This document shows positions 16,679 through 25,526 of a stretch of 64,000 nucleotides of DNA, one piece after another (within the stretch, counting starts at the first letter, position 1; every line of letters starts with the position of its first letter). The stretch is taken from the NCBI RefSeq assembly GCF_029533155.1, contig NZ_JAIZDB010000010.1, positions 1 through 64,000 on the forward strand, written 5' to 3'. Made by a program: the position numbers and the translations under genes. This stretch comes from Psychrobacillus antarcticus (lineage in GTDB: Bacteria > Bacillota > Bacilli > Bacillales_A > Planococcaceae). A model generated the notes under the pieces. That model saw only the letters and a program-made list of their open reading frames with translations, was not told the origin of the DNA and did not search any database.

Positions 16679-17053
16679 ATGCAAAATTTACAATTTGAAC
16701 CTTCTTGGGAAAAGGCTCTTGCTAGTAAGGATAGGGAGTTAATAACCGATATTTTTCAAAAAAGTAATAGGACAAATGGACAGAGCATTCAATTGGAGCC
16801 CATTTGGGAAGCGATGAATTATAGAGCTGAGGTTTTGATCACTGTCCTCGTCCAAAACTTTACGAATACAGAGCTGACTATTCAAAATCGGAAAATTGTC
16901 TATCTAGAAAAGGACATAATTATTGCAGAACATACCTTTACTATTCCTCAGCTAATTGTTAAACCAAAAACTAGTATGCCTTGGACGTTTATCTTTCCAA
17001 TTGAAAGTTTGCAAAGGAGTGAAATCCAAGGGAAAGGAAAATTAGAAATGTAA
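16679..17053 (+). CDS. SLAP-domain protein
   Basis: Encodes 124 residues after GGAGGAG. It has no signal peptide. The core (YRAEVLITVLVQNFTNTELTI, then LEKDIIIAEHTFTIPQLIVKPKTSMPWTFIF) matches the SLAP beta-sandwich found in Bacillales proteins linked to the accessory Sec system and S-layer assembly. The W at PSWEKAL near residue 9 is also typical. A single copy of the domain makes up the whole protein. Its exact role is unknown. It is monocistronic and followed by a terminator. Confidence 0.7.
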   Translation: MQNLQFEPSWEKALASKDRELITDIFQKSNRTNGQSIQLEPIWEAMNYRAEVLITVLVQNFTNTELTIQNRKIVYLEKDIIIAEHTFTIPQLIVKPKTSMPWTFIFPIESLQRSEIQGKGKLEM

Positions 17054-17090
17054 ACGAAGGAGCTCTCCATAGAAACGTTTTTACATAGAA

Positions 17091-17122
17091 AAACGCCTAA
17101 CGAATATTTCGCTAGGCGTTTC
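17091..17122. terminator. Bidirectional terminator between convergent genes
   Basis: AAACGCCTAACGA pairs with TCGCTAGGCGTTT around an ATATT loop. A runs on one side and T on the other make it usable by both the SLAP gene and the MFS gene. Confidence 0.7.
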
Positions 17123-17162
17123 CCAATTAAGATACTTAACTTTCTGCTATGTCACAGAGTTC

Positions 17163-18353
17163 TTAAGCTGTTTTCATTAATTCTTTATCTTTTCTACCAT
17201 GCAGTAAATAGTATAAAGGAATACAAATAATAATTACGACAACCATTGCTAAAAAGATTGGACGGTATCCAGTCTCTGGCACGATAAAGCCTAAAATATA
17301 AGGTCCTATACCTAACTCCATATCAAATAAGATAAAATAAGTTGCAGTAGCTAAACCGAAACGATGGGGCTCTGTTACTTTAACCGCGATTGTTTGTGCA
17401 ACAGAATTGAAGTTACCATAACCAAAACCTATAAATGTTGCTGCAAGGAGCAACATCCATCCTGCCGAAGCTTGGCTAAACAACAACATCCCAATAGCAA
17501 ATAGAATTATGCATGGATAAACAATAATGTTTGCACCTTTTGTATCCATTAATTTACCCGTGAATGGACGAGAGAAGATAATAACAATTGCATACACTAA
17601 AAAGAAATAACTAGCTGCACTAACTAGATTAATGGACTCTGCATAGAACGACAAAAATGTCATAACGCCGGAATAACTAAACCCTATAATTAATGCAATA
17701 AAAGAAATTGGAAGGGCTTTTGGTTCGATAAATTGAGATAAAATGGAGCTTTTATCTTCTGTTTTCTCTGGTAGTTTAATTGGTTCTAATTTTAGTTTCA
17801 CAGCTGCCAAGAATACCATACAGATAATCGACAAAATTAGATTCATCGTAAACATGATTGTGAATCCATTCTCCATTTTTAATAGTATAATCCCAATAAA
17901 TGGACCAATAGCAGTTGCTAGTATAGCGCTTAAACTAAAATAGCCAATTCCTTCTCCTTTACGGGCTCTTGGCAATATATGAGCTACAATGGTACCAGTT
18001 GCTGTACCAATAATCCCAACAGCAATCCCTTGTGCTAATCGGTTAACTAATAGAAGCGGAATACTATTCGCCAAAAAGTAAAATACTGAAGTAATAGTAA
18101 AGAAAGTTAAACCAATCCACAACATTTTAGTTGGCCCTTTAATTCCGATGAAACGTCCAGCACCAAGTCTTCCCAATAATGAGCCAATGATAAAGATACT
18201 CGATACTAAGCCCGCCGTACTAGTGGAAGCCTCGAATTCTGATTTTGCATAAGACGCGATCGTTACCAATAATAAAAAGAATACTAATGTTGCTAAAAAA
18301 TTTATAGTTGAAACTATTATAAATTCCTTTGTCCAAAGTTTTTCCTTGTTCAT
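17163..18353 (-). CDS. MFS transporter
   Basis: Encodes 396 residues with 12 hydrophobic segments in two halves of six and a central cytoplasmic loop at about residue 190-205. The motif-A-like loop between helices 2 and 3 reads GRLGAGRFIGIKGPTK, with a second copy GKLMDTKGAN in the other half. It belongs to the drug/arabinose-efflux-like part of the superfamily. It is preceded by a MarR regulator 9 bp upstream, an arrangement typical of inducible drug or metabolite exporters. The substrate cannot be told. Confidence 0.85.
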   Translation of the reverse strand: MNKEKLWTKEFIIVSTINFLATLVFFLLLVTIASYAKSEFEASTSTAGLVSSIFIIGSLLGRLGAGRFIGIKGPTKMLWIGLTFFTITSVFYFLANSIPLLLVNRLAQGIAVGIIGTATGTIVAHILPRARKGEGIGYFSLSAILATAIGPFIGIILLKMENGFTIMFTMNLILSIICMVFLAAVKLKLEPIKLPEKTEDKSSILSQFIEPKALPISFIALIIGFSYSGVMTFLSFYAESINLVSAASYFFLVYAIVIIFSRPFTGKLMDTKGANIIVYPCIILFAIGMLLFSQASAGWMLLLAATFIGFGYGNFNSVAQTIAVKVTEPHRFGLATATYFILFDMELGIGPYILGFIVPETGYRPIFLAMVVVIIICIPLYYLLHGRKDKELMKTA

Positions 18354-18362
18354 AAACTACCA

Positions 18363-18773
18363 CTACTTCCTAATATTTTGTTGCAATTTTTCTAATACCA
18401 TTTCCACTAACTCACATTCTTCTTCAGTGATACCATCTAAAAGCGAAGTTTGAAAAGCATGCACTGCTTTTTTTAACTGCTGATATTTAGCCACACCTTC
18501 CTCCGTTAGATGCATAACTTTTTTCCGCCTATCCATTCCATAAACCACATATATTAAATGTTGATCAATCAATTTTTGCGCAAGCGCAGTGACAGATGGC
18601 TTTTCCACACTCCAATATAGGGCAATCTCTGAATTTGTAGCAGGACCAACTTCAGAAAGGTATCGGATTAATCCCCACTGGGCTTCTGACATTTGATAAG
18701 GACTTAACACTTGCTGTAGACCATTTGCATATGGTCTATGAAGAATTTTAAATTTAGCAAACATTGAATTCAA
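18363..18773 (-). CDS. MarR-family transcriptional regulator
   Basis: Encodes 136 residues from TTG 18773, which lies 7 bases after AAAGGAGG; the in-frame ATG at 18764 would be too far. It has the MarR winged helix: EAQWGLIRYLSEVGPATNSE, the recognition helix around SVEKPSVTALAQKL, and the wing MDRRKKVMHLTEEG with its DxR motif. Flanking helices form the dimer. MarR proteins usually repress adjacent exporter genes and release DNA on binding phenolic or other ligands. It is the first gene of a two-gene operon with the MFS transporter. Confidence 0.88.
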   Translation of the reverse strand: MNSMFAKFKILHRPYANGLQQVLSPYQMSEAQWGLIRYLSEVGPATNSEIALYWSVEKPSVTALAQKLIDQHLIYVVYGMDRRKKVMHLTEEGVAKYQQLKKAVHAFQTSLLDGITEEECELVEMVLEKLQQNIRK

Positions 18774-18977
18774 ATTTTTATCCTCCTTTTATATTAAGGA
18801 TATTAGTTAGTTAACCTAATTAATTAAAAAGCATTTTACTGATTTTGTAAAGTATTTAAGAATTCATTTAACTATTAGGACATACATTACGTATTACTGA
18901 CCAAGCAGCTGCAGACAAGTTAGCAAGTCTACTTAAACCTCGAACCATACTAAAATAAATTGTTTATACTTTTTAAG

Positions 18978-19004
18978 AGCAGTCTATATAGGACTGCTTT
19001 TTCT
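18978..19004. terminator. Hairpin with T run
   Basis: AGCAGTC and GACTGCT enclose TATATAG and are followed by five T on the plus strand. No intact gene precedes it. Just upstream lies an open stretch (to a TAA at 18958) without a start codon, so the hairpin may mark the end of a decayed gene. Confidence 0.5.
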
Positions 19005-19059
19005 GTTCCATACCACTTCTAGCATCATCGTTTATATTGGATTATTTTAAAAATCACAC

Positions 19060-19092
19060 AAAAAAACACCCTTACCATTCCTGGCAAGAGTG
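19060..19092 (-). terminator. Terminator of the candidate small RNA
   Basis: On the minus strand an 11-bp stem (CACTCTTGCCA with TGGTAAGGGTG, two G-U pairs) closed by a GGAA tetraloop is followed by seven T. Confidence 0.8.
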
Positions 19093-19316
19093 CTCAATAA
19101 ATGTTGCTATATTAGTCTTTTTAAGTAAGCCGCCTTTGCCGTACTTACAATAAGAAAGTTTTAAACCACCACTCGTCAAAGTGGGTGTTCGCAGACACTA
19201 TCCTGCATGTCCTTATTGTCAAATGAGAATAAGGCTTGTCATTCCAGCTCTATATAAAACTCCCTGTTACAGCTTAAAGGTTAAAACTTAATATCCATAC
19301 GTACAATGCAGCTTAT
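19060..19316 (-). ncRNA. Candidate structured small RNA, ~255 nt, unidentified
   Basis: On the minus strand a sigma-A-like promoter (TTGATA at 19346-19351, 17-bp spacer, TATTAT at 19323-19328) is followed ~255 bases later by a strong terminator (19060-19092). Between them the RNA can form nested stems: 19270-19276 with 19126-19132 (7 bp) plus outer AU-rich pairs; 19255-19265 with 19153-19163 (11 bp); and hairpins CCTTATT/AATAAGG, GCAG/CTGC and CCACT/AGTGG inside. Wobble pairs in these stems are G-U only if the minus strand is transcribed; on the other strand they become mismatches. No ORF fits. I could not match it to tmRNA, RNase P, SRP, 6S or a known riboswitch from memory. Confidence 0.6.
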
Positions 19317-19420
19317 ATTTATATAATATACTCTTCTCCGTTTTTTATCAATGGAAATGATTTCATCTTTTTATTAGGTATAATAGAAAGTAGAGATGCT
19401 AGGGATTAGGATGTGATGAA

Positions 19421-20218
19421 GTGGAAAAGAGACCAATGGACGGAGAGATCGAGGAAATTAGCGATGAGGAATTACAATTACTAGTTCTGGAAGCACAACG
19501 AGAGGCACTCGAAAAACAAGCATTAGAAAAATCGAAGTCAAAACCTAAGCGTCCTTTTCCAAAATGGATGTTTTGGATAATGGCAATCGTCCTATTCGTC
19601 AATACATTTGCGATGATTTTTCAAATTTACTCCATTCCAGCCATTGAATTTATCAAAACCTCCGCCAGGTTATCAGCACAGGAAGATATCGCTCGATATA
19701 AAGAAGCTGTCGTTGTTGTTTTAACGGATGATAGCAAGGGAACTGGATTCTCTATTTCAAGTGAAGGAAAGATTCTCACCAATTATCATGTAGTAGAGGA
19801 TAATGATAGCGTAATAGTTGGTTTTCCTGAAGCAGGGCGTTTTAATGCAGAGGTTATACAAACTTATCCTTCTATAGACCTTGCAGTGCTACAGGTGGAT
19901 GAAGAGGACTTGCCTTTTTTAGAGCTATCGGAAAACCCATCTTATGAATTTGGCGATCCTATCACTTTTATCGGCAATCCATTAAAATTTACAGGCATTG
20001 CAAATGAAGGTTCACTAATTGATTTTCATCAATTAAGCGATTGGGATGTACCAGTAATGATGATGGAAGCTCCTGTGTATAGAGGAAATAGTGGAAGTCC
20101 TGTATTGAATGAAGACGGGCAAGTAATTGGCATCGTATTCGCCACCTTAGATCATGACGAGCACGGGAAAGTCGGGCTATTTGTACCTATTGAGGAGTAT
20201 TATAAAACTCAAAAATGA
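19421..20218 (+). CDS. Membrane-anchored trypsin-like serine protease (HtrA-type, no PDZ)
   Basis: Encodes 265 residues from GTG 19421; AGGATGTGA just upstream fits the anti-SD sequence. Residues 1-45 are charged and cytoplasmic, followed by one membrane helix (WMFWIMAIVLFVNTFAMIF). The outer domain has the S1C catalytic triad: His in TNYHVVEDND, Asp in SIDLAVLQVD and Ser in YRGNSGSPVL. Unlike HtrA/DegP proteins it has no C-terminal PDZ domain, so it should be a compact surface protease. It may act in envelope protein quality control. It is monocistronic and ends in a strong terminator. Confidence 0.85.
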   Translation: MEKRPMDGEIEEISDEELQLLVLEAQREALEKQALEKSKSKPKRPFPKWMFWIMAIVLFVNTFAMIFQIYSIPAIEFIKTSARLSAQEDIARYKEAVVVVLTDDSKGTGFSISSEGKILTNYHVVEDNDSVIVGFPEAGRFNAEVIQTYPSIDLAVLQVDEEDLPFLELSENPSYEFGDPITFIGNPLKFTGIANEGSLIDFHQLSDWDVPVMMMEAPVYRGNSGSPVLNEDGQVIGIVFATLDHDEHGKVGLFVPIEEYYKTQK

Positions 20219-20226
20219 TTACAGAA

Positions 20227-20262
20227 AACCCGTTTAGCATTGGTGCGCTGAACGGGTTTTTT
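20227..20262. terminator. Terminator of the protease gene
   Basis: AACCCGTTTAGC and GCTGAACGGGTT form a 12-bp stem (one wobble) around ATTGGTGC, followed by six T. The flanking sequence also allows use on the other strand. Confidence 0.8.
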
Positions 20263-20286
20263 CGTTTTGCTCTAGTATAAGTTGGA

Positions 20287-20652
20287 ATCTCTCTCGTATA
20301 GCACCAAAGCTCTCTCGTATGCGATTGAATCCCTCTCGGATAGATGCGGGCTCTCTCGTATAGCACCACTTCTCTCTCGCATGCGATTGAATCCCTCTCA
20401 GATAGATGCAGCTCTCTCGTATAGCACCACGGCTCTCTCGTATGCGATCGAATCCCGCTCGTATAGATGCGGGCTCTCTCGTATAGCACCGAAGCTCTCT
20501 CGCATGCGATTGAATCCCTCTCGTATAGCACCACTTCTCTCTCGCATGCGAATTGAATCCCTCTCAGATAGATGCAGCTCTCTCGTATAGCACCAAAGCT
20601 CTCTCGTATGCGATCGAATCCCGCTCGTATACCACCGAAATTTTCTCGCATA
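20287..20652. repeat. Minisatellite with a ~62-bp higher-order unit made of ~20-bp subunits
   Basis: CTCTCTCGTATAGCACC, CTCTCTCGTATGCGATYGAATCC (in two pieces) and CTCTC(A/G)GATAGATGC alternate in this order. Units start near 20289, 20351, 20412, 20474 and 20535 or so, with one shortened unit near 20518 where the third subunit is missing. Each subunit begins with CTCTCGTAT or a close variant. The array has no stops in several frames, so long ORFs appear on both strands (a 154-residue one on the minus, a 102-residue one on the plus), but they lack a ribosome site and run through a terminator. I treat it as non-coding. Confidence 0.8.
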
Positions 20653-20658
20653 TAATAA

Positions 20659-21423
20659 TCACTTATCCAGATTTAAGTATTTCTCCCTCCATACAAGTCG
20701 TTCTTTTTCATTCAACTCGTTTTCAAGTGTTTCATCCCATTGATCCAGGAATGTATTCCAAACTCGGGCGTATAGGAGATCCTCGGATTTGTTATATAAA
20801 ATAAATTCAAAGCAAGGAACATCATCCACGTATAGTTCAGCGTTAGAGACAATTTCAGAAACTACCGTTTGAAGGTCGCCATCTACTGTTTCCATTCCGT
20901 TTGCTTGGAGTGCATCTACTAGTACAATATATTCCCACTTTAACCTAACCTTTTCCTCTGAAGCATACCGATAAAGCTTCAACTCTTCCTCGCCGGCTAA
21001 TGCTGGTTTTATTTCTCCTTGCAAAAAAGTGGAATGACTTGGGCTATAAAGTAAATTCTGACTTCGAGCATCCAGTTCTTCTTCAAATATTCCATCCTCA
21101 AGTTGTTTGAACCCTTTTTCTGTTAACGTAAATACCTGATCTCTTATTTCAATTAAACGAGTTCTCTTCATAATATTGATCAAGTCTTCCATAAATAGCT
21201 GCTCCACAAGCAGTAATTCACTGATTTGCTTAGCACTTGTCACTTTCGCTTTTTGGCAAGTTATCAACATCATTTTCATTAATACATCCATTTTTATGCG
21301 CTTTACAGGCTTGTATTCCACTTCAATTGTATGAAGTGGAATTGTCCATGCAGTGGATGAAACTACTTTTGCTTGAATATTTTGCTGTAATTCCTTTTTA
21401 AGCCGTTTTTCTAGTTCGATCAT
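20659..21423 (-). CDS. Unknown protein encoded with the coiled-coil helicase
   Basis: Encodes 254 residues with ATAGGAG upstream. I do not recognise the family. Residues ~70-115 look like a winged helix (AKQISELLLVEQLFMEDLIN, then IEIRDQVFTLTEKGFKQLED with a wing-like strand). The C-terminal ~110 residues are mixed alpha/beta and acidic, with no catalytic motif. There are no membrane segments. It starts 25 bp after the helicase stop, so the two form one operon and probably act together. Its 3' end abuts the minisatellite. Confidence 0.65.
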   Translation of the reverse strand: MIELEKRLKKELQQNIQAKVVSSTAWTIPLHTIEVEYKPVKRIKMDVLMKMMLITCQKAKVTSAKQISELLLVEQLFMEDLINIMKRTRLIEIRDQVFTLTEKGFKQLEDGIFEEELDARSQNLLYSPSHSTFLQGEIKPALAGEEELKLYRYASEEKVRLKWEYIVLVDALQANGMETVDGDLQTVVSEIVSNAELYVDDVPCFEFILYNKSEDLLYARVWNTFLDQWDETLENELNEKERLVWREKYLNLDK

Positions 21424-21448
21424 TTTATTATACTCCTATAACGAAATG

Positions 21449-24400
21449 CTATTTTTTCCTATTCCCTTGAGAGTCGGTTAGTCCATTTTTATCTTTTACA
21501 ATTTGAAGTAAGCGACCATACATTTCTCTGGAAGCTCTTTGTTTCGCTCGTTTGGTGAACATATCAGAGCTTCCGACTAAAACAAGTAACTCTCTCGCTC
21601 TTGATAATGCCACATTTAAGCGGCGGTAATCATTCGCAAATCCAATATCTCCGCTCTTTTCTTGATTGTTTCTTACCATACTTAGTAGAATGACATCCAT
21701 TTCCATCCCTTGAAACTTATCTACAGTTCCAGTTCGGAAGGTCAAATGAGGTAAGTTAACCTGTTGCTGGACCAGGCGGTCAATTCGTTTTACCTGCTCT
21801 CCATAAAAACTAATGACCCCAATACTTTTACGTTCATCCGGGTCCATTCTTCCTTCTTTTTTAGCAATTGCTGTAGCTTCATTCAAATCCATTAGTACAT
21901 CCCGGATGGCATCTAACTCCGCTTGGTTGAATCGACTTTTCCCGTCTTTCATACGTTCTTCAAAATACGGTTTTTCGTTTGGCATATCAAGCCATAGCAG
22001 ATGGTCTTTTCTCTTCACAAAGCGTGATTCAAGTAGGTGGTCACGGGCAGTATCTGAATCGACCAGCCCACATTGTAGTTGATAATTTTCTTCCTCATAA
22101 AACGGGGTGATTGTCTCCATTATACTTTCATGCATTCTATATTGGATTGCTAACATCGTTTTGCCCGTCTTAGGTAAGTTTTTGAATAAACGCTCGAATA
22201 GTGATTCCTTCAACAGTTTTTTTAATTCATCTTTTTCTTCGAGATTATCACTTTCTTCTAATATTGCCTGTAGGGTTTCATCTAATGTGTCCTCCCCAAC
22301 AAGAGGAGGAAGCTGATGATGGTCCCCTACTAAAATAATTTTCTTGCCTTTTAACATTGGTAAAAGCAATTCAGGTGGTGTTGCTTTTGAAACCTCATCT
22401 ATAATTACTACATCGAAAACAGGGTAATTTTCCATAAATTCTTTTCGAGCTGATGCAACGCAGGTTGTTCCAATTACATTGGCATGACGTACATATAGCT
22501 TACGAATTTCATCTAGATCGTGGTCATTTGCCTCTTTTAATAAGGAGTACCACTCATTTTGAATTGCTTGGGTAATTGGAAGATGGTCCTTCTCTAGTTG
22601 AATTTTCACCATTTTCTCGTTAAGTCCTTCAACCGCTTCAACTGTTTTTTCGAGTGCATGTTCTGGGTTTTGAAGCAGAATTTCATCTAAAGCTTTTAGC
22701 ATGCGCTCTTGCTCCAGACCGTCTGCATTCACTTGTTTAGTTTTTAGTTCATTTTCTTGGAGAATCGCTTCTGTCTCCCCTAGTTCCTCGGTTTGCTTTT
22801 GAAGATGATTCTTTTTCATTTCTAGTTGTTCCAAATATCTTGTGACGGTTGCTTCCGTTTTCTTCAATTCTTCAATTGAGCCTTCCATCTCGAGTTTTTT
22901 ATCTTTTAATTCAGATAAGGTTGGCAGTGAATCGAGCACACCAATTTCTTCCTGTAACTGATTCACTGTATTCTGCAGAAGCTCTAGCTGATTCTTTTGG
23001 CTGACTGCCTTATTGGTTAATTCATTTTTGAGTTGTTGCAGTGACAGCATCTCTCTATTGCTATCATTGAGAACTTGAGATTTAATCGTTTGAAATTTAG
23101 TTATGGAGCTATTTTTGGTTAACTGAACTGTCGATTTCTGCTTTATCACAAATTTTTCTCTTACATATAATCCCTCAAGTAAAATAGCTAACTTTTCTGT
23201 TGTTAGTTCGTCATCACCCGTCATAATATGTTTCATACGATTCATAAATTGATGAATTTCTTTCACCGTGTATTCAGAATCAAATAAAATGCCACTTCTA
23301 CCCATATTATTTTTAACATTTTCAACAGGAAACTTATACTTTCGAAGGAGTTTTTCTACATAATCTATCGCTGCGTGTAAGCGAGTGTTTAAATCTTGCC
23401 AATCAGTGAATGCTTTAATTTTCTCTATTAGCTCATCTAATTCAGCCATTTGTTGTTGCAACTGTGAAGATGGCTCAATTCCATACTCAGTCATTTTGCT
23501 CTTCAGTTGATCTACCTTACGGATCGAATCTATATCAGTCATTAATAGTTCTAAATGTTTTAACTTTGTCTGGACCGCTTGATATTTCTCTCTCGATGTT
23601 TCCACATTCATGCTTATTTGATGCAGGGAATCTGAAGTTTCCTTATATAATAGCTGATTTTGAATTCCCTTCATTTTTACCAGAAGTTGTTCCATTTCTA
23701 TGGCGAGCTCTTGACTTGTCGGGTTAGATTGAATGAATTGCTCCATTGTTTCTACTTCATGAGCTAACGCTTTCGACTTCACTCGTACTTCGTAAAGACG
23801 ACTTTCTAGTACTTCACGTTCTTTTTTTAATAAAACCAATGTTTTTTTCAGCTTTTTAATATCTTCTATCCTTACTGCATATTCCTCTTTTGCTTCTGCT
23901 TTTTGTTCAATAGCTTTCTTTAGTACTATTTGTTCCTTATTAAGTTCCTCTATTTGATGCTCACAGCCAACTATTTGTTCAAGAAGCTGCCCTTCTCTTA
24001 AAGAGTGCTCGTCCAACTCTTGCTGTAAAGCAGTTAACGTTTGTTCTTTCCAGTACAGCCCGACATTTTCTTCAATAAACTTCTTGCCTTCTTCTTCAAT
24101 ACTTTCTGTCCTACCAAATCGTAAAATACGAATTTCTTTGTTTGAAAGTAATCTACTAAGGGCATTGTCTACTGCTAAATTAGACTGGGATGCTACAAGT
24201 GTACGTAAGCCAGCTTTGGCATTTTGCTGACATATTTCAGAAATTACCGTCGTTTTCCCCGTTCCAGGTGGACCTTGAATTACATACAAATCCTCTGCTG
24301 ACATCGCACCAATAACGGCTTCTTGTTGGAATTCGTTTAACTGATTATGAAATTCTAATTCTCGACGCTTTGCATTCATACGAATGGTCGGTCGATCTTC

Positions 24401-25267
24401 AAATAAGATTTTCTCGAGGTTTGGATTAGCAGCTAATCCATTTTGCAAATCTTCAAATCCCTTTCGAAGACGTCTAATTTGACTAAGGGATGCGAAGTTA
24501 CTAAATACTGCCTCTTTCGATTTAGGATTCCACTGGTTTTTTCTTGCTACTTCACGAAATTTGGGTTTAATTTCTATTTCTATTGTTTGTTTTACGCGAT
24601 CAGATTTTAAAATATCGCCTACGTCATTTTGGAATCCTTTTAACGTCACACTCAAATTTCTCAGGTTTTTCCATTCATTCGCATTCATCGTACAACCATG
24701 CAAGGTCATACGACTAAAATCTGCATTGAAAACAAGTTTAGAATACGGACTTGTTATATCTGCAATATCTGCATTACGCTCTTGAATCTTCAAGTAACCT
24801 TCCCAGCTAGAAATTCGTTTTTTCACATACTCCGAACGCTCTTCTGCTATCGGAAGGTCTTGAATTTTGGTGTGCAGGGCAAGTGGCATTCCTGCTCCAT
24901 TATTTTTAGCAGTAACAAAAGCCAGATCAACCTGAAGACGGCGGTTAGTACTCACAGGAACCCTAGGACCTCTGACATGAAAACCCGTTGCAAGTAGGCC
25001 ATCTTTTTGCAGAATACATTCCATTACGACTACTCTTCTATCTACTTTTTTAGCTAACTTATTATTTACTACATTATCAAAATAGATGGAAAGGGATGTA
25101 TTCCCATGATTATTCACCGGACGCTTTTCAATATGTACCTCGAAAGAACTCTGTATGTTAAAAAAGGCATGTTCATCAGTTGACCATTCCTGAATTCCTT
25201 TACGCGCCTTATTTGTAATCATTAAATTGCAGCGCATTGTACTAACTAAGGTTGCTGATTGGCTCAT
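21449..25267 (-). CDS. Large SF1 (UPF1-like) AAA helicase with long coiled-coil insertion
   Basis: Encodes 1272 residues from ATG 25267, 7 bases after AGGAGG. Residues 1-300 are an uncharacterised N-terminal domain. Walker A (QGPPGTGKTT) is at 331-340, followed by SQSNLAVDNALSRL (motif Ia). Residues ~400-880 form a long, charged coiled coil inserted inside the first RecA domain. Walker B (VVIIDEVSKA) is near 945, then VGDHHQLPP, QYRMHESIM, GTVDKFQGMEMDVILLS and DYRRLNVALSRA, the usual UPF1/DNA2-like motifs of the second RecA domain. It should be an ATP-driven nucleic-acid translocase. The domain plan is seen in several anti-phage and repair helicases, but no nuclease domain is visible. Confidence 0.8.
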   Translation of the reverse strand: MSQSATLVSTMRCNLMITNKARKGIQEWSTDEHAFFNIQSSFEVHIEKRPVNNHGNTSLSIYFDNVVNNKLAKKVDRRVVVMECILQKDGLLATGFHVRGPRVPVSTNRRLQVDLAFVTAKNNGAGMPLALHTKIQDLPIAEERSEYVKKRISSWEGYLKIQERNADIADITSPYSKLVFNADFSRMTLHGCTMNANEWKNLRNLSVTLKGFQNDVGDILKSDRVKQTIEIEIKPKFREVARKNQWNPKSKEAVFSNFASLSQIRRLRKGFEDLQNGLAANPNLEKILFEDRPTIRMNAKRRELEFHNQLNEFQQEAVIGAMSAEDLYVIQGPPGTGKTTVISEICQQNAKAGLRTLVASQSNLAVDNALSRLLSNKEIRILRFGRTESIEEEGKKFIEENVGLYWKEQTLTALQQELDEHSLREGQLLEQIVGCEHQIEELNKEQIVLKKAIEQKAEAKEEYAVRIEDIKKLKKTLVLLKKEREVLESRLYEVRVKSKALAHEVETMEQFIQSNPTSQELAIEMEQLLVKMKGIQNQLLYKETSDSLHQISMNVETSREKYQAVQTKLKHLELLMTDIDSIRKVDQLKSKMTEYGIEPSSQLQQQMAELDELIEKIKAFTDWQDLNTRLHAAIDYVEKLLRKYKFPVENVKNNMGRSGILFDSEYTVKEIHQFMNRMKHIMTGDDELTTEKLAILLEGLYVREKFVIKQKSTVQLTKNSSITKFQTIKSQVLNDSNREMLSLQQLKNELTNKAVSQKNQLELLQNTVNQLQEEIGVLDSLPTLSELKDKKLEMEGSIEELKKTEATVTRYLEQLEMKKNHLQKQTEELGETEAILQENELKTKQVNADGLEQERMLKALDEILLQNPEHALEKTVEAVEGLNEKMVKIQLEKDHLPITQAIQNEWYSLLKEANDHDLDEIRKLYVRHANVIGTTCVASARKEFMENYPVFDVVIIDEVSKATPPELLLPMLKGKKIILVGDHHQLPPLVGEDTLDETLQAILEESDNLEEKDELKKLLKESLFERLFKNLPKTGKTMLAIQYRMHESIMETITPFYEEENYQLQCGLVDSDTARDHLLESRFVKRKDHLLWLDMPNEKPYFEERMKDGKSRFNQAELDAIRDVLMDLNEATAIAKKEGRMDPDERKSIGVISFYGEQVKRIDRLVQQQVNLPHLTFRTGTVDKFQGMEMDVILLSMVRNNQEKSGDIGFANDYRRLNVALSRARELLVLVGSSDMFTKRAKQRASREMYGRLLQIVKDKNGLTDSQGNRKK

Positions 25268-25437
25268 GAACAAACCTCCTTTTTATCGTATTGAGTACGT
25301 AATTTGTTCAACTTATCTATGTTATCATTTTTACCTCAGAAATTGCATAATCCAACTTATCTATCTTTTTCACACACTATTTTATTTAACTTCAATAGGA
25401 GTTATGTTATAAATGTGAATATTATGTGAATTAATTG

Positions 25438-25466
25438 TTGCTTACTCTATTAATCTTTATTATGAT
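25438..25466 (+). promoter_or_regulatory. Sigma-A-like promoter of the DUF485/symporter operon
   Basis: TTGCTT at 25438-25443, a 17-bp spacer, and TATGAT at 25461-25466 lie about 60 bp before the first start codon, in the divergent gap shared with the helicase gene. Confidence 0.55.
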
Positions 25467-25526
25467 AGATTTACAGTTTCTGGATAGAAAAATCTAAAAA
25501 TTGAATATATTTAAGGAGGAATATGC

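Noticed and set aside
18868-18958. Possible C-terminal gene remnant (open frame ending RITDQAAADKLASLLKPR..)
   Set aside because: The stretch is protein-like and ends at a stop before a terminator, but it has no start codon and is only ~27 codons long with no family match; too little to call.
19060-19316. 6S RNA, tmRNA, RNase P or SRP RNA
   Set aside because: The multi-branched pairing does not fit the single long hairpin of 6S RNA, and the conserved sequences of tmRNA, RNase P and SRP RNA are absent.
20187-20651. 154-residue minus-strand protein rich in YERD/IRE repeats (and a 102-residue plus-strand one)
   Set aside because: Both are by-products of the stop-free minisatellite. There is no ribosome site and the minus-strand frame runs through a strong terminator.
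20287-20652. CRISPR array
   Set aside because: The subunits are contiguous variants of one another with no unique spacers, and no cas genes are present.
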